Both the position numbers and the translations under genes were made by a program. A stretch of DNA of 64,000 nucleotides from Sesamum alatum (taxonomy: Eukaryota; Streptophyta; Magnoliopsida; Lamiales; Pedaliaceae): the NCBI GenBank assembly GCA_034509735.1, contig JACGWO010000005.1, forward strand, positions 28,488,479 to 28,552,478. Direction: 5' to 3'. The notes under the pieces are model-generated. The model was not told the DNA's origin, searched no databases, and saw only the letters and a list, made by a program, of their open reading frames with translations. Shown one piece after another: positions 36,236 through 45,488 of this stretch (the stretch's first letter is position 1; each line of letters begins with the position of its first letter).

Positions 36236-36790
36236 GAATTTTTTGTAATTTTAGGAATTTTCTATAAATTTAGGATTTTCTATAATTTTAGGATTTTTTT
36301 GTAATTTTTGTAAATTTTAGATAATTTTCTGTAATTATATGTAAATTTTATGAAATTTCTGTAACTTTTAGGAAATTTTCTGTAATTTTCTGTTAAATTA
36401 TGTGTAAGATGTTGTAATTTTTTGGTTGACGTTAAATTTATGTTAAATTTTCTGTAAATTTTTGTTAAACTTTGGAAATTGTATTCTGTTAATTTTTGTA
36501 AAGTTTGGTAATTTTCTGTAAACTCCGTGAAATATTGGTAATTCTCTCAATGTTGTAAATTTTCTGCGAATTTTGTTAAGATTTGCAAATTGTATTCGTT
36601 AATTTATTTTTTTTTAAATTTTCTATAAATTTCCGTTTAATTTTGGTAATTTTTTTTGCAAATTTTCTATAATTTTTTTAGAATTTGGAAATTTATTATG
36701 TTAATTTTTGATAAATTTTGTTCATTTATGTAAAATTCTCGATTTTTTTTGTTAATTTATAACAATTTTTTTTTAATTTATAAAATTTTC
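36236..36790. repeat. Degenerate AT-rich minisatellite
   Basis: Irregular units of about 17-25 bp with core TTTTCTGTAATTTTAGGAAA recur tens of times with drift to TTTTGTTAATTTTTGTAAA. No gene is possible. It follows a promoter-like region (TATATAAATGAT near 36019) and a C/T-rich stretch. Confidence 0.7.
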
Positions 36791-37389
36791 TTGAAATTAG
36801 TAAATATTCATCAAAATAGAAAAAGTGAAATTGATGGAATTTAGTACAAATTTTAGGAAATTTTTTGGGACTTAGTACAAATTTTTAGAAAAAATTAGGA
36901 TGAAGTTTACAATACATTATAATATACTAAAAGCAAACATAATATAGTACAAATATTAGGAAAAATATTATAATATCTAAATTTATATTACCATTAAAAG
37001 GAAATATAATATTGTGATATAGTATAATATAATATATAATGATGATGAAGATGAAGTTTACAATATATTATAATATATTAAAATCAAATATAATATTATA
37101 ATATAGTTTGTAATAGTTTATAATAATTTTTAGGATACTTTATAAAATAGGAGAATTAGGATCATTCAAAGAAATACAAAAATAATTTCGACTTGGTACA
37201 CCTTTTGGGAAAATATTTGGGTTTTAGTCTCATTTTAGGAAAATAAAAAATTATGGGATTTAGTACACAGTTTAGTAATATACTTCACATAATAATATAA
37301 TACAGTTAATTTAATATATTTCAATATAAGTTTATACATAATATAATACAACTGATAGATTTTATTTTCAAGTTATAGATCCATTAAAA
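36791..37389. other. AT-rich spacer in the CACTA element
   Basis: No gene is seen. A direct duplication of ATGAAGTTTACAATA-TATTATAATATA type sequence occurs near 36900 and 37050. Confidence 0.4.
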
Positions 37390-38216
37390 TCGGTCGCCCT
37401 CTCCCTCCGGGACGTGGTCGTGACCATGCTCATGCCCACAGTTGTGGCCAAGCACCACCAGAGCCAGAGCCTGTGGTGCCATAGGCCTTGCCAGTTGAGC
37501 TTTCAATGCCACAGGCCCCCCAGTAGATTCGGCCACAACAGGGTCTTCGACTGCGGAGGTTGGCAGTTCACAACGGGGTCTTCGCTTGTGGGATTTACCA
37601 CCACCACCACCAGCGCCTCCAGTGCCATCACCATCTACACTTCACTATATCAGCCTCCACGATGCGAGGTAACATACAAACATTTATTAAATTATTTTCA
37701 TTGAATTTATCCAATTTTAATATTTTATTAGTTTTTCATGTCGGATCGAGATTTCCACAGTACAATCAATACTACAGTGCGCAACCACTACCCTCATATA
37801 TGGGGATCAATAAAGCAGATTCTGCAGGAGCACCAACTGTTTTGGTTGGATAATCTTAAGGTAAGATTTATCTGGATTTCTAATTGCGTTTTCAAATCTG
37901 AAAATATATTCTTTTATTGATTACTAACATTTTTTTTTACTATGTGAATCTGCAACTTACTTATTGGTGGGACTGTAATAACGAGTCGATGTTCAAGGTG
38001 TTCAGGTGGCGGGCCAGTCGCCTCCTGCGGAAGCAGTTCTCGGATGGCTGGCCGATCAGATCTGGCGTCAGCTGCTGGAATATCTTTAAGACGTTTCAAT
38101 TTTTTTTTATTTTAATGCATTTATTAAATTTTAAAATTTATCTTTGACAGGAGGAACAACTCAAACGCCCGATCAAACAGATGGAGTTGTTCTCCAAAGT
38201 ATACAAGAGGAATGAG
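37390..38216 (+). pseudogene. Second CACTA transposase gene (Ptta/En-Spm type), 5' part
   Basis: A Pro/His-rich leader (37400-37670) with a GT donor near 37668 is followed by exon-like pieces 'FHSTINTTVRNHYPHIWGSI' with LFWLDNLK (37745-37860), 'MFKVFRWRASRLLRKQF' (37985-38040), and 'EQLKRPIKQMELFSKVYKRN' (38153-38213). This pattern (W-x-x-I...W...K...RAS...E-L-F-x-x-x-Y-K-R) follows the plant transposase family Ptta/En-Spm, the TnpA-like partner of CACTA elements. The gene is cut right after 'VYKRNE' by a long LTR-like repeat and resumes near 40550. Not functional. Confidence 0.5.
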
Positions 38217-40550
38217 TGTCACGTCCATAAAATTTTATACATAATCGAGGTGTTAATTGGTATTTATGAAAAAACATAAATTTAATTATAAGTTATAGGA
38301 GAAATTTTAAATATATTAAAAATTGAAAGGACTAAATTAGAACTTTATCAATATTTGTGGTCATATTATATATATTTAGAAGTTGGGGAGTAAATTATAA
38401 TTTTAATAAAAAAATTAAAATAAACTTAATAAGGAAAATAAAGATGGGTTCGGCTTACAAGGCCAACACCCAACTTTTCATTTGTTTAAAAACACACACA
38501 CACATACAAAAAACAAAAACACACACAATTACACGAAACACACATACATTAAAACAAACAGACATTTGGCAAACGAGGTAACATTTTAATTTCTAAAATT
38601 ATTATAAATTTATATTATTATATTATTTGATTAGTGTATTTATTAAATATGGTTTATCCTGCTTGATTTACTATTTAATCGAAAAATTTAATGAAGTTGA
38701 GCATTTATACAAATTAGTATTTGGGTATATGTTTAATCGAACTGGGATATTATAGCCAATAAATTAAAATTATTCAACCTATTAGATATAGTCGTTGTTA
38801 TAATGGATTACTCAAATTAATCAGGTTTATTAACCATATACATAATTGTATGTAACAGTGTTTAAATAATTATAATTATTATAGTGAAGAATTGACAGAA
38901 ATTAAAAAGAATAGTAGAAAATTATGTTTGAGAAATATTAGAGACTTGTATTTGAAAAATATTATATTTATTAAAAAGGAATATGCGATTTTTGTAATTA
39001 ATTTTATTTATGGATGTTATAGAGAATGATAGTTATAAACATATAAGGGGTTTGATGAAATAAATTCTTATGAGTTCATTGATAAATTAGATATATACGA
39101 GGAAGTTTATAGTGTCTTGTTATTTAGACGAAAAAGGAACGAAAGCTTGAATTTCAATATAATGAAATATTAAAATATTGGTGAAAAAAGTACGAGTATT
39201 ATTTAGTAATTTCAATTGGAATTTATAATATTTTTAATATATTAATTATACATATTATATCCTGCTATATATAGGACATGAAGATAGAGTAGAGGGCCGA
39301 GCAGTTTCTTCTATTAACGTGATCTTTTCAGTATGAGGTAAGTATAGTTAAATGGATTACTATATATATATATATTTATATATGTTGTTGGAATACATGA
39401 TTTTTAATGATTAGGTATTTGTCTAGATTATATGGTTGCTTTGTGAAATTGTTATTATGTGCTTGTATGTGGTTATGGTGTACGAAAGTTAGACGGATGA
39501 TTGTGTGTGCTTATTTGATTGTTAAATGAAATCGAACGATGAAGTTACTGATGGGGATTTGATTGTTGATTGAAGAGGAATGATGAGATTATTGATAAGA
39601 ATATTGTGAATTGAGATAAAGAGATGGCTTACCTAACTGGGCGCATCTGCAATGACTTATGATAATTTGATTAATGACGAGCTGTTTGTTGTCATTGATC
39701 AGTGGAGATGATGTGACATATCATATGAGTTGTACTGTATTGTGTGATATGATTGATGATGTGATATCATATGAGTTGTGTGTTTTGTGGTATCATTGAT
39801 AATGAGGTATCATACAAGCTGTGTGATGTGTGGTACCAAGAAAAAGAAAATGAGATATTATGATTGAGGTGATAATAGCCGGAAAAGACATTGAGTGATG
39901 TACTCCAGCATGGGTAAGTAGAGCCCTAAGAAAATAAACAATAAAATCGAGTATTATGTGGAAATTGATATATGATTATTGGTACATGTTATTTTCTACA
40001 TTTGTTGTGATTGCATGGTAAATACATGTGGGATGGTGTCATTGCATGATATATGTTTTATTGTGTATGTGCATGCATATATATATATAATTTATGTGTG
40101 TGCATATATATATATATATAGGTCGATTAACTATACATATTGAGTAGGCAGGTCTTCCCTTGCCAACATTTTCAAGGGATAGGTCAAGTTACTAGTTACA
40201 ACAAATTTGTAGTCGAGACGTAGATCTTAATAGGTGGGTCAGCCGTGACATTTGAAGGTGAAAGTTCTAGTTATATAATCGTTATACATTTAGTCTTTTG
40301 TCGGGTTTGCGTTTTAGACTTTGTGACAACTTGAAACTTTTTTCTCTTTTTAAACGTTATGCACATGAGTAAATCTGTGGCTTAGTAGATATAAACTTTT
40401 GACGATGTTTTCGTTGTTTTATATATATATATATACACTACATATTTACAATAGGATTGATTTTATTTATTTCAAATGAAAATCTCTTATAAAACAAGTT
40501 ATAATTAAGAGGGGTGTATAAATAGTATAATACAGTGTAGTTATGTAGAG
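38217..40550 (+). mobile_element. Long solo-LTR-like repeat, copy 1
   Basis: It begins TGTCACGTCCATAAAATTTT and shares sequence along its whole length with 45489-47901. Shared blocks: ATACATAAT near the start, ACACACAC-rich part, 'GAGGTAAGTATAGTTAA', 'GTACTCCA', 'TAAGAAAATAAA', 'TAAGTAGGCAG', and an end TAATTA-GAGGGGTGT. TG start, GGGTGT(TA)CA-type end, about 2.3 kb length and no coding capacity suggest the long LTR of a Ty3/gypsy (Tekay/Del-like) element left as a solo LTR. The right border is uncertain (40515-40550). A clean TSD was not found. It contains ATATCATATGAGTTGT-type tandem repeats at 39715-39835. Confidence 0.55.
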
Positions 40551-41067
40551 GGTGCTACAAGGAGGAGGGGCAATGGAGCGGCCCGAGAGCAGCGCATGTG
40601 ACGGTAAGTAGATTTTCATTTTCGTCTTTAATTTATATTATAATTTGAACGTTTTTGTACCAATCAACTACTCCGTTCGCAGGATGCGTTCGAGAGGACC
40701 CAACCACCAGATGATCAGCAAGATCCTCCAGAGTCTTCTCAAGGCTCAGTGGCCATGATCGAGCAGCAGTTGTGGCTGTCAGCAGCAAGCAGCCGGAAGA
40801 GGGGTTGTATTCGTTCTTGGCTCCGAGGCCCACCACAAGATTGCTGGTCCATCACAACCCAGCTCATCCACAACTCCGCTGCCTCGGCCACCAGAAAAGC
40901 AACACCCATGCCTCGATGATCGGGTCAGGAGGCTCGAAGAGATCGTCATGCATTTGACGACCAATTTGTCCGAGCCTCCACCGGTCCCACCGTCCCAAGA
41001 TCCAGCTAATCTCTCGGTGCACGACGATGAAACAGAAGACGGGGAGCCCGATCCCAATCTAGATTAG
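40551..41067 (+). pseudogene. Second CACTA transposase gene, 3' part
   Basis: After the LTR-like insertion the gene resumes with 'GATRRRGNGAAREQRM' (40552-40600), a GT donor near 40604, and an acceptor before 40682. The next exon reads DAFERTQPPDDQQDPPESS. Then, one frame over, it reads GVVFVLGSEAHHKIAGPSQ and LDDRVRRLEEIVMHLTTNL, ending PDPNLD and a stop at 41065-41067. The 'G-x-[VI]-x-x-L-G-S' motif followed by a short coiled coil is the usual C-terminus of Ptta/En-Spm transposases. The frame change falls around the G run at 40801-40804, so a homopolymer indel explains it. Not functional. Confidence 0.55.
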
Positions 41068-41279
41068 TGTCGGGTTTTGTCATTTTTATTTTTTTTTAAA
41101 AAAATTGTATGTATACTTTAAATACAATTTTGCAAATACAATTTTAATTTTCTTAATTATATTTCTACTACTTTTTCTTGCCAGATAATTTATAAAAATT
41201 TTCATATTCAACAAATTCAACAATAAATTGCAAAAATTAATAATATAGTAATATAAAAATGAATAAATTACTAAAAATT
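41068..41279. other. AT-rich 3' flank of the CACTA gene
   Basis: No gene is seen. It is a T/A-rich stretch between the transposase stop and the terminal repeat region. Confidence 0.4.
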
Positions 41280-41950
41280 AAATTTAATTTGTAACGACTT
41301 TTGCATGGGTCATAAGAATACATTTCAATAGCACAACCAAGGAACAATTCGAAAAGCCACTCCAAACTATGTGCATAGCATCCACAAAGCCGTTCCAAAG
41401 ACCGCAGGTACACAGGTTACAAGCTCTAGTACAGAACCATTTAAATAAACCCTCCAAAAATGGGACAAAAACCGTTCTGAAGACTATTCCAACACCACAA
41501 CAAACAGGGGCAAGTGGTGTCACAAAGGCTGTTACAATTGTGGTTAAATCCATAATACAACAAAATTTTCAAAAACTATTACAAATGAAGCCCATTCCGT
41601 GACAAAAGGTGCAGAAAAGGCCGCCCCAATTGTAATATAAAACTATCACTACATGTGTAACAAAAGTCATACCAAATACATATCTTATTAGTTCACACTA
41701 GTCGTTCCTAAACAAGTTCCAATATCAATTTATGCATTAGGTAAATCTTTGTAGCGGTCTTTCATACCGTTACACGGTACGCAGCAAGTTGGAGCGGCTT
41801 TCCTAGTTGCTGCTACATTTATTTTGTAACTCGTGTTATAGGAGCGAAATATTTGCCATTAAAAAGACCGTTATAAATTTTAGAAAGGCGATCAGAATTC
41901 TTTTTCGGTCGTTACAAAATCTGCTATAATAAATTGATTTTTTTTGTAGT
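41280..41950. mobile_element. Right terminal region of the CACTA element
   Basis: Short motifs of the types GTAACGAC, CCGTTCC, GTTACAA, GAGCGGCTTT and GACCGTTA occur repeatedly in both orientations, as in CACTA subterminal transposase-binding arrays. The last bases TTTTTTTTGTAGTG (ending 41950) are the reverse complement of the classical CACTACAAAA terminus. The outward 3 bases are GCG. The matching left terminus with CACTA was not found in the window. Confidence 0.75.
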
Positions 41951-42645
41951 GGCGGTTCGCTCCAGGCATCATTCCCTTTCTTCTTTATAGCAGTCAACAA
42001 ACACCTCCATCGGCTTAGACGAACAATTGAATTGAGCCTCCTACAGAGATATTTGAAATACTAGAAATCTATAAATAGTTATTATTGAAAATAATTAACC
42101 TTGTAATAAATTAAGTTTACTTACTAGTTTTCTCTTGTGATTGTCAATTGAAGAGGACCCTTGCGGTCGACGATGTTAGCTGCGGCAGGGTTGGCCAGTC
42201 AATTGGCCTTGTTCTTGGCTGACTTCTCCTTGAAAGAGTTTGGTGCGTAGTTCGTAAGAAGGGCAGCCCAAACATCACCCGCTAACCATTTGGGTTTTCT
42301 ATTCAGTGTTCGGGCTTCATCGAATTTTTTACGAATCCAGTTGCCTTCATAAAAGTGGAAGAAAGATTTTACAGTAGCATCCAAGTAATCCCACATGTAT
42401 ATGCAATACAAGACAAGAAACAAATTGAATAAACTATTTGACACGTATAAATAAAAGATAAATTTTAAATAAAATATTAGGAAACTTGAGTACTTAAGCT
42501 CATCAAAACAAAAATTCTTATGGGATTCGGAGTTGGATCTCGGAGTAGCAGACCACGGGGCGCGTGTAGGGGCTCGACACCACTGAGCCAATGCACGATT
42601 GGAAAGCCTGGTCATATCTGTCGTAGTTTGTGAATTTTGTATCAA
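41951..42645 (-). pseudogene. Reverse-oriented Ptta/En-Spm transposase fragment
   Basis: Minus-strand pieces: 'NWIRKKFDEARTLNRKPKW', then LAGDVWAALLTNYAP, then 'FKEKSAKNKAN' (42350-42200), followed at 42190-42010 by 'RLANPAAANIVDRKGPLQLT' and 'CSSKPMEVFVDCYKEERE'. W-x-x-x-[RK]-F...KP-x-W...VW-x-x-L-L...FK-x-K-x-x-x-N-K-x-N-R is the core pattern of the same family as 37390-41067. Here it is on the other strand and belongs to another CACTA element. The CACTA right terminus at 41950 abuts it directly, so the first element seems to have inserted into this one. Confidence 0.6.
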
Positions 42646-42886
42646 TAATCTAATATATGAATTTGCGTTATTTTTGTTTTAAAAAAGAAAGGTAAAACGA
42701 CCTAGAGTACAACTATCGTGGTGATGACCCTACGAGTAACTTGAAGTGCTAAAGGTGGCAATCCTACAGAGAATGGGCTGAGAAGCCTTCGTCGAGGCAG
42801 ACAACATAAAGACAAATTGTAACATTGAGATTTTTGAAATCGGTACATGAATACTCAACACATAATTTTCGGAAAAAATGCAAGCA

Positions 42887-43120
42887 ATCGTCTTGTGATA
42901 TTGCAAATGAGCAAATTATTCTATATGAAAAAATAAATAGCAATTTATCCCCCTGTATTTTTTTTTTAAACGAAGCAATTTATCCCCCTGTGTTTTTCAA
43001 AATGAAGCAATTTACCTATAGGGAGGTAAATTGCTTCATTTTGCAAAACACAGGAGGGTAAATTGCTATTTTTTTTTATAGGGAGATAATTTGCTCATTT
43101 GCAATATCACAAAAGAGTAA
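42887..43120. repeat. Short foldback MITE
   Basis: TTGTGATATTGCAAATGAGC at the left is mirrored by GCTCATTTGCAATATCACAA at the right. Inner blocks AGCAATTTATCCCCCTGT and ACAGGAGGGTAAATTGCT are also mirrored. About 230 bp. No clear TSD. Confidence 0.65.
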
Positions 43121-43253
43121 ATTCCATTAAACTCCACAATTTCCATTTAGAGTGCCAGTACTTGTAAAAGTTTGGACAACACAATTATTCTAAGTCCTCC
43201 ATATGTGTATCACTAATGTTTTTAACGATAATTTTATGTACAATTATTTTATC

Positions 43254-44521
43254 GGAAAAATATAATTTTGGTCCACTTTTTTAGGGGTGGTGGCATTTTT
43301 TAGTCCAAGTCCATTTGAAAATAGCAATTCAGGACAGTAACTTTTAAAAAATGATAATTTCATGCCAAAAAACCCTAATTTGGCAGGAATTGGTCACCCG
43401 TCCGACGATCATTTTACACGTGGATTAAAAAAATAAAAATTTTCTTATATGGAAAGTGATCTGGCAACCATAGTGAGGCTGCATGGTGACATGTTTTATT
43501 TAAGGCTAAAATCCATTTAAATGGATAACTTTTTTCTTAGATATAATATTTAAATATCAAAATAAAATTTAAAATTTAAAATTTTATACCAACTTGATAA
43601 ATTAAATTAAAATCATGTTTAAAAGATAAATATACTAAAATTCAATTTTCAAATTTAAATATCTATATCAATATAAATTTGAATGAAATTTAACAATTAT
43701 ATCTTATTAAAAATATTTAAATTATAATTTAGTTTGAATAGATTTGATAAATTATATTATTTACTATAAAAATGTTTAAATTTTAAAAACTATTGTTTTT
43801 CTTTAAAAAAATTAAATCAAATTTCTTAAATTTTTAATTTTTTTTTAAAATTTCTCTTTTTTTTCCTTAAAACTTTTTTATAATTTAATATTTTCCTTAT
43901 TTTTTTTAATTATTTTAAAACACATTAATTCAAAAATCAAAAAATTGATTAAATATTACATTGATATAGATATTTAAGTTTCAAAATTGAATTTTAGTAT
44001 ATTAATCTTTTGAATGTGGTTTTAATTTAATTTATCAATTTGGTATAAATTTTAAATTTTATTTTGATATTTAAATAATATATATATTTAAGAAAAAAAT
44101 TATCTATTTAAATGAATTTTAGCCTTAAATAAAACATCTCACCATACCACCTCACTACGTTCAAAGAGTTGAGGGAATTCCCCACAGAAGGAACGTAGTG
44201 ATCGAACGATCTAATCGACTTTCTCTTAGAGTGTTTCTTTTCAGTATGGTTTTTTCGTCTTTTTGATCGGACTGGAAGGGACATCATTTCAACGTATCCT
44301 TCTTGTTGCCAAATCACTTGCCATGTAAGAAAATTTTTATTTTTTTAATCCACGTGTAAAATGATCGCTGGAAAGGTGACCAATTCCGGCGAAATTAGGG
44401 TTTTTTTGACCTGAAATTGCCACTTTTTTAAAATTACTATCCTGAATTGTTATTTTTAAATAGACCTGGACTAAAAGTGCCACCGCCTCTAAGAAAGTGG
44501 ACCAAAATTGTCTTTTTTTCC
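43254..44521. mobile_element. Foldback MULE with long inverted arms and exact 9-bp TSD
   Basis: The element is 1268 bp. TATTTTATC stands directly before (43245-43253) and after (44522-44530) it. The ends are GGAAAAATATAATTTTGGTCC (left) and the mirrored GGACCAAAATTGTCTTTTTTTCC (right). The arms stay recognisable inward for over 400 bp each. For example 'AATATCAAAATAAAATTTAA' near 43552 is mirrored near 44050, and 'ACTAAAATTCAATTTTC' near 43633 near 43985. No coding content apart from a chance frame at 44108-44317. The 9-bp TSD and long TIRs fit a non-autonomous MULE. It ends 24 bases before the truncated B3 gene copy. Confidence 0.85.
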
Positions 44522-44544
44522 TATTTTATCGATAATTTTTATCG

Positions 44545-45000
44545 GTGATAAGTAGACCAAAACCAATCAAGAAAAGGAAGACTGCAGTTGGCCCGAGATA
44601 TTCTCCTCCGACCAATCTTGATCTTAGCATTGGGTGTGGCAACTCGGAAGAACCAACACCGGCGGCGGCCGAGGATCGTTGGAAAATCAAGAAAGTATTG
44701 ATGAATAGCGACGTTGATGGTTACTCCAGGTTTCTGCTGGCGAAAGTGTTAGTTCAGGAGCATATTCTACCTCATGTTAGGGGTAACCCGGAAGAAGACG
44801 AGGGCGTCGAGATTAACGTTTGGGATGTGGATACAGCCTCAGAACACATGTTGGTTCTCAAATTTTGGACAAATAGTAAGTGTTTTGTATTTGTCAAGAA
44901 TTTGACGAATGGCTTCGTTAGGAAAAGGAAATTGGAGGAGAAGGATGACGAGAATTCCTATCTGGAGTTCACTTTACTTAAGAAGAAGAACCTAATTTGA
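44545..45000 (+). pseudogene. 5'-truncated B3-domain gene copy
   Basis: The 151-codon frame matches residues ~113-264 of the B3 protein encoded at 54541-55335: 'KKRKTAVGPRYSPPTNLDLS', 'VDGYSRFLLAKVLVQEHILP', and WDVDTASEHMLVLKFW, ending LLKKKNLI. The first 112 residues are absent. Upstream there is only the foldback MULE and its TSD, so the native promoter and start are lost. Within the frame seven residues (EIGLRWD of the intact copy) are deleted after 'EEKD', without a frame shift. The B3 core is largely kept, so a truncated peptide is possible if transcribed, but I call it a pseudogene. Other differences are spread evenly, as expected of an old duplicate. Confidence 0.8.
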
Positions 45001-45110
45001 TCTGATGAGGATGATTCATCCTAATAATTGCCGGAACCAAAACCCTAACTTGCACAACTAACAAAAATTCTTCCCAACAATTGAATGAAAATGTTGTGAT
45101 CCTCATCAGA
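45001..45110. repeat. Segment between 12-bp inverted repeats, inverted relative to the other B3 copy
   Basis: TCTGATGAGGAT (45001-45012) and ATCCTCATCAGA (45099-45110) are exact inverted repeats. The 86 bases between them match 54437-54530 in the same plus-strand orientation, although the two B3 genes lie on opposite strands. Relative to the gene, the segment is therefore flipped. Confidence 0.8.
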
Positions 45111-45126
45111 TTTATAAGTATTTTAT

Positions 45127-45484
45127 TGTAGAAAAGGGAATTGATAGTTGAAGGAATATTAGTTTGGGATTTGGAGAGCAAGGCTAGAGTAGAAGGTAAG
45201 GAGATCAATAAAAAAAGAATGAGAGCTAAGAGAATTTTGGAGAGGAAACTTAGTAGTTTTTGTATTGCCAAATTTTTCTCTACCCATAATCCACATCTTT
45301 CAAGCCTATTTATACTAGTTCATAAAACATTCTTGAAATAGCATTTGTGGTCAAGATTTATAGCTTGCTCAATAAACTTTGAGCATTCTAGAAAATCTAA
45401 GATTTTTCCTAACTATTATTTTCTAGAAGATTTTTTCAAATATCTAAGGTATTTCTTAAACATTAAACACATTAATTTCTAATA
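45127..45484 (-). repeat. 3' LTR of the second copia element
   Basis: On the minus strand it begins TATTAGAAATTAATGTG (expected TGTTAG...) and ends TTTTCTACA. It carries a TATA box (TATAAATAGG near 45307-45316 minus) and has about 358 bp. Five bases beyond are TTTAT. It is separated from the rest of the element (47902-51105) by the LTR-like insertion 45489-47901. Confidence 0.65.
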
Positions 45485-45488
45485 CCCC

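Noticed and set aside
42199..42645. Open frame as an independent 148-aa gene
   Set aside because: Its central part is a stretch of AT-rich DNA giving Phe/Tyr/Leu runs, probably an intron, and the two ends match a transposase family; it is a transposase fragment.
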